Positions 61,060 through 64,000 of a stretch of DNA of 64,000 bases are shown one piece after another; positions within the stretch are counted from its first letter, which is position 1, and each line of letters starts with the position of its first letter. Location: positions 8,508,552 through 8,572,551 of the forward strand of contig NC_054391.1 in the NCBI RefSeq assembly GCF_001625195.1, read 5' to 3'. Position numbers and translations under genes: made by a program. The notes under the pieces are model-generated. The model was given only the letters and a program-made list of their open reading frames with translations. It was not told where the DNA came from and ran no database searches. The DNA comes from Drechmeria coniospora. Taxonomy: Eukaryota; Ascomycota; Sordariomycetes; Hypocreales; Ophiocordycipitaceae.

Positions 61060-62398
61060 ATGGCGACTCCTGCAGAGCAGTATGAGCAACCGCGGCAGCC
61101 GTCGCCGCCGTCGCAGCAGCAGGGACATGGACAACAGTATCCTCAGCACGCATACTACGAACTGTCGCAGAAGCAATACAGTCCCCGGTCGTCGAAGCCG
61201 CGCACCTTCAGCTTCCATTCCCACCACACCCCTCAAAGCAGAAGGCAAAGCAGAAGCGGCAACCCCGACTACTACGAAACGCACGAGGAGAAGGAGTCCA
61301 GGCGTCTGCACACCAAGGCGGACCCCTCGTTGGCCATCATCGAAGCTGAGCCTTGTGAGTCCCTTCGCCCCGTAGAAGCACCGCCAGCCGCCTCCGCCTC
61401 CTAACAACTGCTAGCCACCGTCGCCGCCATGACGACGGAAACGTCTCTCGTTCCGCTACGATCGATCCAGCACAAGGATACTTGGGGCAACCCGATTGGT
61501 AAGCGCTCTCTCGTGGCGAAATGAAGCCGTGAAGCCGGCCGTCGACGAGGAAGCCGTTGACACGTCCTAGCCGACCCTGACAAGTCGAATCCCACCCGCA
61601 ACCGCTGGGAACGACCCCTCGATACCATCCGAAGCTTCGAGGCCGCCATCGACGGCGGATACTCGCGCAAGTCCATGCATCGCGCCGGTAGGATCCCTCC
61701 CTCGTGCTCACATGGGTTGCTGGGGGGGGCAGAGGCGTGCTAACGCGGATGCAGACACGGATTCCGCGTTCAACGGAAACCACCGAGGCAGCTACCAGCC
61801 GCAGGGCCAGTCGCGATACCCCCAGGATAATTACTACGCTTGTCGGCCCATGTCGTACAACAGCTACGGCACGAACAGGCATAGCTATTACGATCATCAA
61901 GCCTACGGTGGCGCCTACCAGAATGGCAGATCCATGCCCCGCGAGCGTACCCAGCGCAACAATTCGGAGCCGCACTACCGCACCTACGGCCAGGAGCAGA
62001 ACGTCTACCCGATGCCCTACAGGGATCGATCGTACGAGACGGTGACGTCTGCCGTGCCGAGCGGCAATTCCGAGACGGACCCGACCAGCAGCGACAACAG
62101 CTCCATTGATCGGACCTCGCTGGCTAAGCGCCAGGATGCCGTCAACGACTACGGTATCGGATTTACCCAACCCCAATCCTACTCGACGGCCAACTTCTCC
62201 CCGACCCTGGCACAGCCGGACAAGCCCGCATCGCCTCCCCCGCCAGCGGTGCAGCCGGCGCAGAAGAACGAAGCGTCGGCCACGGCGCCGCCGCGGAAGC
62301 GTTCGCTGCTGAAGCGGCAGGCGTCGTCGCAGCCGCGGCAGGACGGTTCGGACAAGCGAAAGAGCTGGTTCAGTCGTCGGTTTAGTAAATCCACCTAG
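61060..62398 (+). CDS. DUF2406-family protein, function unknown
   Basis: Hydrophilic fungal protein of 379 aa. Exons: 61060-61354, 61415-61498, 61571-61687 and 61755-62398; all three introns are phase 1. The conserved core, residues ~112-155, is assembled from exons 2 and 3: LRSIQHKDTWGNPI followed by ADPDKSNPTRNRWERPLDTI and RSFEAAIDGGYSR. From memory this matches the fungal DUF2406 family (PF10295), whose biochemical role is not established. The N-terminus is Gln/Pro/Ser-rich. The C-terminal half is Tyr/Gln/Asn/Ser-rich (YYDHQAYGGAYQNG), then Pro-rich, and ends in a strongly basic tail (KRKSWFSRRFSKST). It looks largely disordered, with no membrane segment or signal peptide. The family name is a pattern-memory call. 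Confidence 0.85.
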
Positions 62399-63006
62399 TC
62401 GGTTGCATGGAAGGCGACGACGGTCATGGTTGATTTTGCACAGCCGTCTTCCTCGTCCTTGTCATGCTGGACTCGCGACGAGGCACCAAACGACGCGGAC
62501 CCCGTCGAGACCTAGCCGAGGCGACACGGCCACCGCCTTCGCCGCCTGTCCGTGGGACGATGGAGCAATGTTGATGGGCATTTGGAAGCGTATTTGCTTG
62601 GAACGCTTAGCATGCTCGCCGTCTTCACCAGCACATACTCATGCGAGCCTTGCGCACGGCGTTTGGCGCCGTTGCTTTACCAAGTTTCACCCTGACGAGG
62701 GTGCGACCTTGCTTTTACCCAAGTTTCACCCTGACGAGGGTGCGAGGGGGAGCTGACTTGGCCCATGACGGGCGGGGCTGACGGAGGACGAGGAACCTTG
62801 TACGGCAAAGGGCCACGGCCACCATTGCCAGCTATACGATATTATTATGGCATGTAGACGCTATGAAGGCGCAGCGGAGATTGCCCGCCTTGAGGACAGA
62901 TGTAATACAATGACGAACTGGCACGGTGGGAATCATTCAACCTTTCTTTCAAGGCAGCGAAATGTGGCATCGTGGCTAGAATGAAACGAGCATCCTAGCA
63001 TTCATT
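62399..63006. other. Shared 3' flank of convergent DUF2406 and VMA21 genes
   Basis: About 600 bp between converging stops. It carries a 39-bp-spaced direct repeat (below). No gene seen. Confidence 0.6.
62682..62746. repeat. Direct repeat, two copies 39 bp apart
   Basis: The same 25-bp segment beginning AAGTTTCACCCTGACGAGGG and ending TGCGA occurs at 62682 and 62721. Each copy also has an internal ACCCT/AGGGT inverted pair (CACCCTGACGAGGGTG), so it could form a small hairpin in RNA. Confidence 0.9.
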
Positions 63007-63488
63007 CTACCGCTCCTTCTTGCTCTCTTTCTTCGCCGCATCCTTTCCTTCCGATTCATCCTCGTTCATGGCCACGATGACGTAGGCGACCAGCACGACG
63101 TTTGCCAGCAGCGCGGCCATGCCTCCCGCGTATGAGGAGTTGCCTGCGGAAGATGCAGTCAGCAAGGGGGGCGAGGCGGCGCGTTTGGGACGAGGGGGGG
63201 GGCTGGATGCCTTGGAAGATTGTGTTGACTGTGAGAAAGTACGAGCCGATGGGAACGATGATCATGGCCAAGGTGAAACCCAGAAGCTTGAAGATGACAT
63301 GCCTGAGGACCAGGTCAGCCAATGTGGAAGGGATATCAGCACGGATCGGCATCATGGAACTCGAGCTCCAGTCGACGCTCGGGGCAAACTCACTTCGGGA
63401 CCGCAGGGCTAATGTTGGACTTTTCTTCGGGTTTGTCGTCCTGGTCGAGAAAGTTCTTCTCGGTGCTGATGATTCGTCGGGTTGTCAT
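63007..63488 (-). CDS. VMA21: V-ATPase assembly factor VMA21
   Basis: Small ER membrane protein that chaperones assembly of the V-ATPase Vo sector; 107 aa in three exons: 63488-63394, 63302-63211 and 63143-63007. The N-terminus is hydrophilic (MTTRRIISTEKNFLDQDDK). Two membrane spans follow: HVIFKLLGFTLAMIIVPIGS with YFLTVNTIF, and GGMAALLANVVLVAYVIVAM. The C-terminus ends with a charged tail (NEDESEGKDAAKKESKKER) bearing a lysine-rich ER-retrieval-like signal. Intron 1 is GT-AG (91 bp). Intron 2 (63210-63144) appears to begin GC: the junction TIFQ-GNSSYAGG needs one exon base before a GCATCC donor, and no GT gives the frame. Read unspliced, the second span is lost. Confidence 0.92.
63144..63210 (-). 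other. Probable GC-AG intron in VMA21
   Basis: The minus-strand exon ends CAAG and the intron starts GCATCC, with a GCTGAC branch and CCGCAG acceptor. The donor is weaker than the usual GCAAGT of GC-AG introns, so a base error at the donor is an alternative. Confidence 0.7.
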
Positions 63489-64000
63489 GGTGCCTGTGTG
63501 GGAGGCTGCGTGGGAGGTGATGTTTGCACCTGGGATGATGATGAAGGTGAGAAGCTAGTGTGGAGAAGGCTGAGGCTACTGGCGCGGTACTGTGGCCTGT
63601 AGGATGTGGAGTACTTGTACTCCGTACTCCGTAGAGTTCAAGTACTTACTTGGTTGTGCGTTGACTTGTAGTTGGACTTGTGGACGTGTGCGGAGTACGG
63701 AGTACTTGCAACTAAACTGTACAAGTAACACATGTCACACAAAGTACAGTTAGTACATGTGTACTTGCAAGTACAGTATAATATCAGTGTACTTGTACCT
63801 GCAGCGAGAGGCGCGACAGCGCTAACGAGCCAAACTGTCGCGTTCCAGCGTCGTTCCAGCGCCCTAGGCCGCCCGTCGAAGCGACACACCCCTAGAAGCG
63901 AGTGCTGCTACCGCTGCACCTCACTACTAGGCACCTAGTGCCTTGTTCACTACGGAGTACTGTGGTGCCATTTCAACAATCCCGGCACACCCGTCCTAGT
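63489..64000. other. VMA21 promoter side to window end
   Basis: No gene seen. GTACTCCGTACTCCGTA lies near 63617-63635, with AGTACGGAGTACTTG near 63693 and a final ACGGAGTAC at about 63953. Confidence 0.55.

Overview
This is a gene-bearing segment of a nuclear chromosome from a filamentous ascomycete. The case rests on the intron style (about 35 short introns, mostly 54-160 bp, with CTRAC/CTGAC branch motifs and YAG acceptors), GC-rich exons, and a set of clearly eukaryotic housekeeping genes with Pezizomycotina-type sequences. Sordariomycetes, probably Hypocreales, is my inference; I cannot name the species. I see no prokaryotic, viral or organellar gene and no recognisable transposon ORF.

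Layout. 1-321: 3' end of an unidentified Ser-rich gene. 5186-8202 (-): Zn2Cys6 transcription factor. 11044-12392 (-): THO3/TEX1-type WD40 protein. 13700-15378 (-): B-type cyclin. 17475-18786 (+): mitochondrial ribosomal protein uL2m. 21935-23425 (+): PAP2 lipid phosphatase. 24029-25041 (-): CK2 beta subunit. 25731-29119 (-): RIC1. 32280-34157 (+): PLP aminotransferase (ARO8/AADAT type). 34477-36146 (-): CYP52-like P450. 38309-39857 (+): NAB2. 41101-43140 (+): protoporphyrinogen oxidase. 43485-46973 (-): Mediator MED14. 48759-50795 (-): glucose-6-phosphate dehydrogenase. 52517-53189 (+): ribosomal protein eL33. 61060-62398 (+): DUF2406-family protein. 63007-63488 (-): VMA21. For every spliced gene I closed the reading frame exon by exon, and each total is a whole number of codons.

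The genes do not form a pathway cluster. They are unrelated housekeeping functions: mRNA export and poly(A) RNA binding (THO3, NAB2), transcription (Zn2Cys6 factor, MED14), cell cycle and signalling (cyclin B, CK2 beta), translation (uL2m, eL33), membrane traffic and V-ATPase assembly (RIC1, VMA21), and metabolism (G6PDH, PPOX, aminotransferase, P450, lipid phosphatase).

Between genes lie long gene-poor stretches (largest 53190-61059, then 29120-32279 and 18787-21934). They carry many short palindromic GTACTCCGTAC/GTACGGAGTAC-type words, several tandem minisatellites and poly-C/poly-G runs. I found no self-evident new multi-gene system. The most notable observations are unusual gene structures (two GC-AG introns, exons of 10 and 21 nt, first and last coding exons of 9 and 4 nt, one stop-free in-frame intron) and the dispersed GTAC palindrome family.
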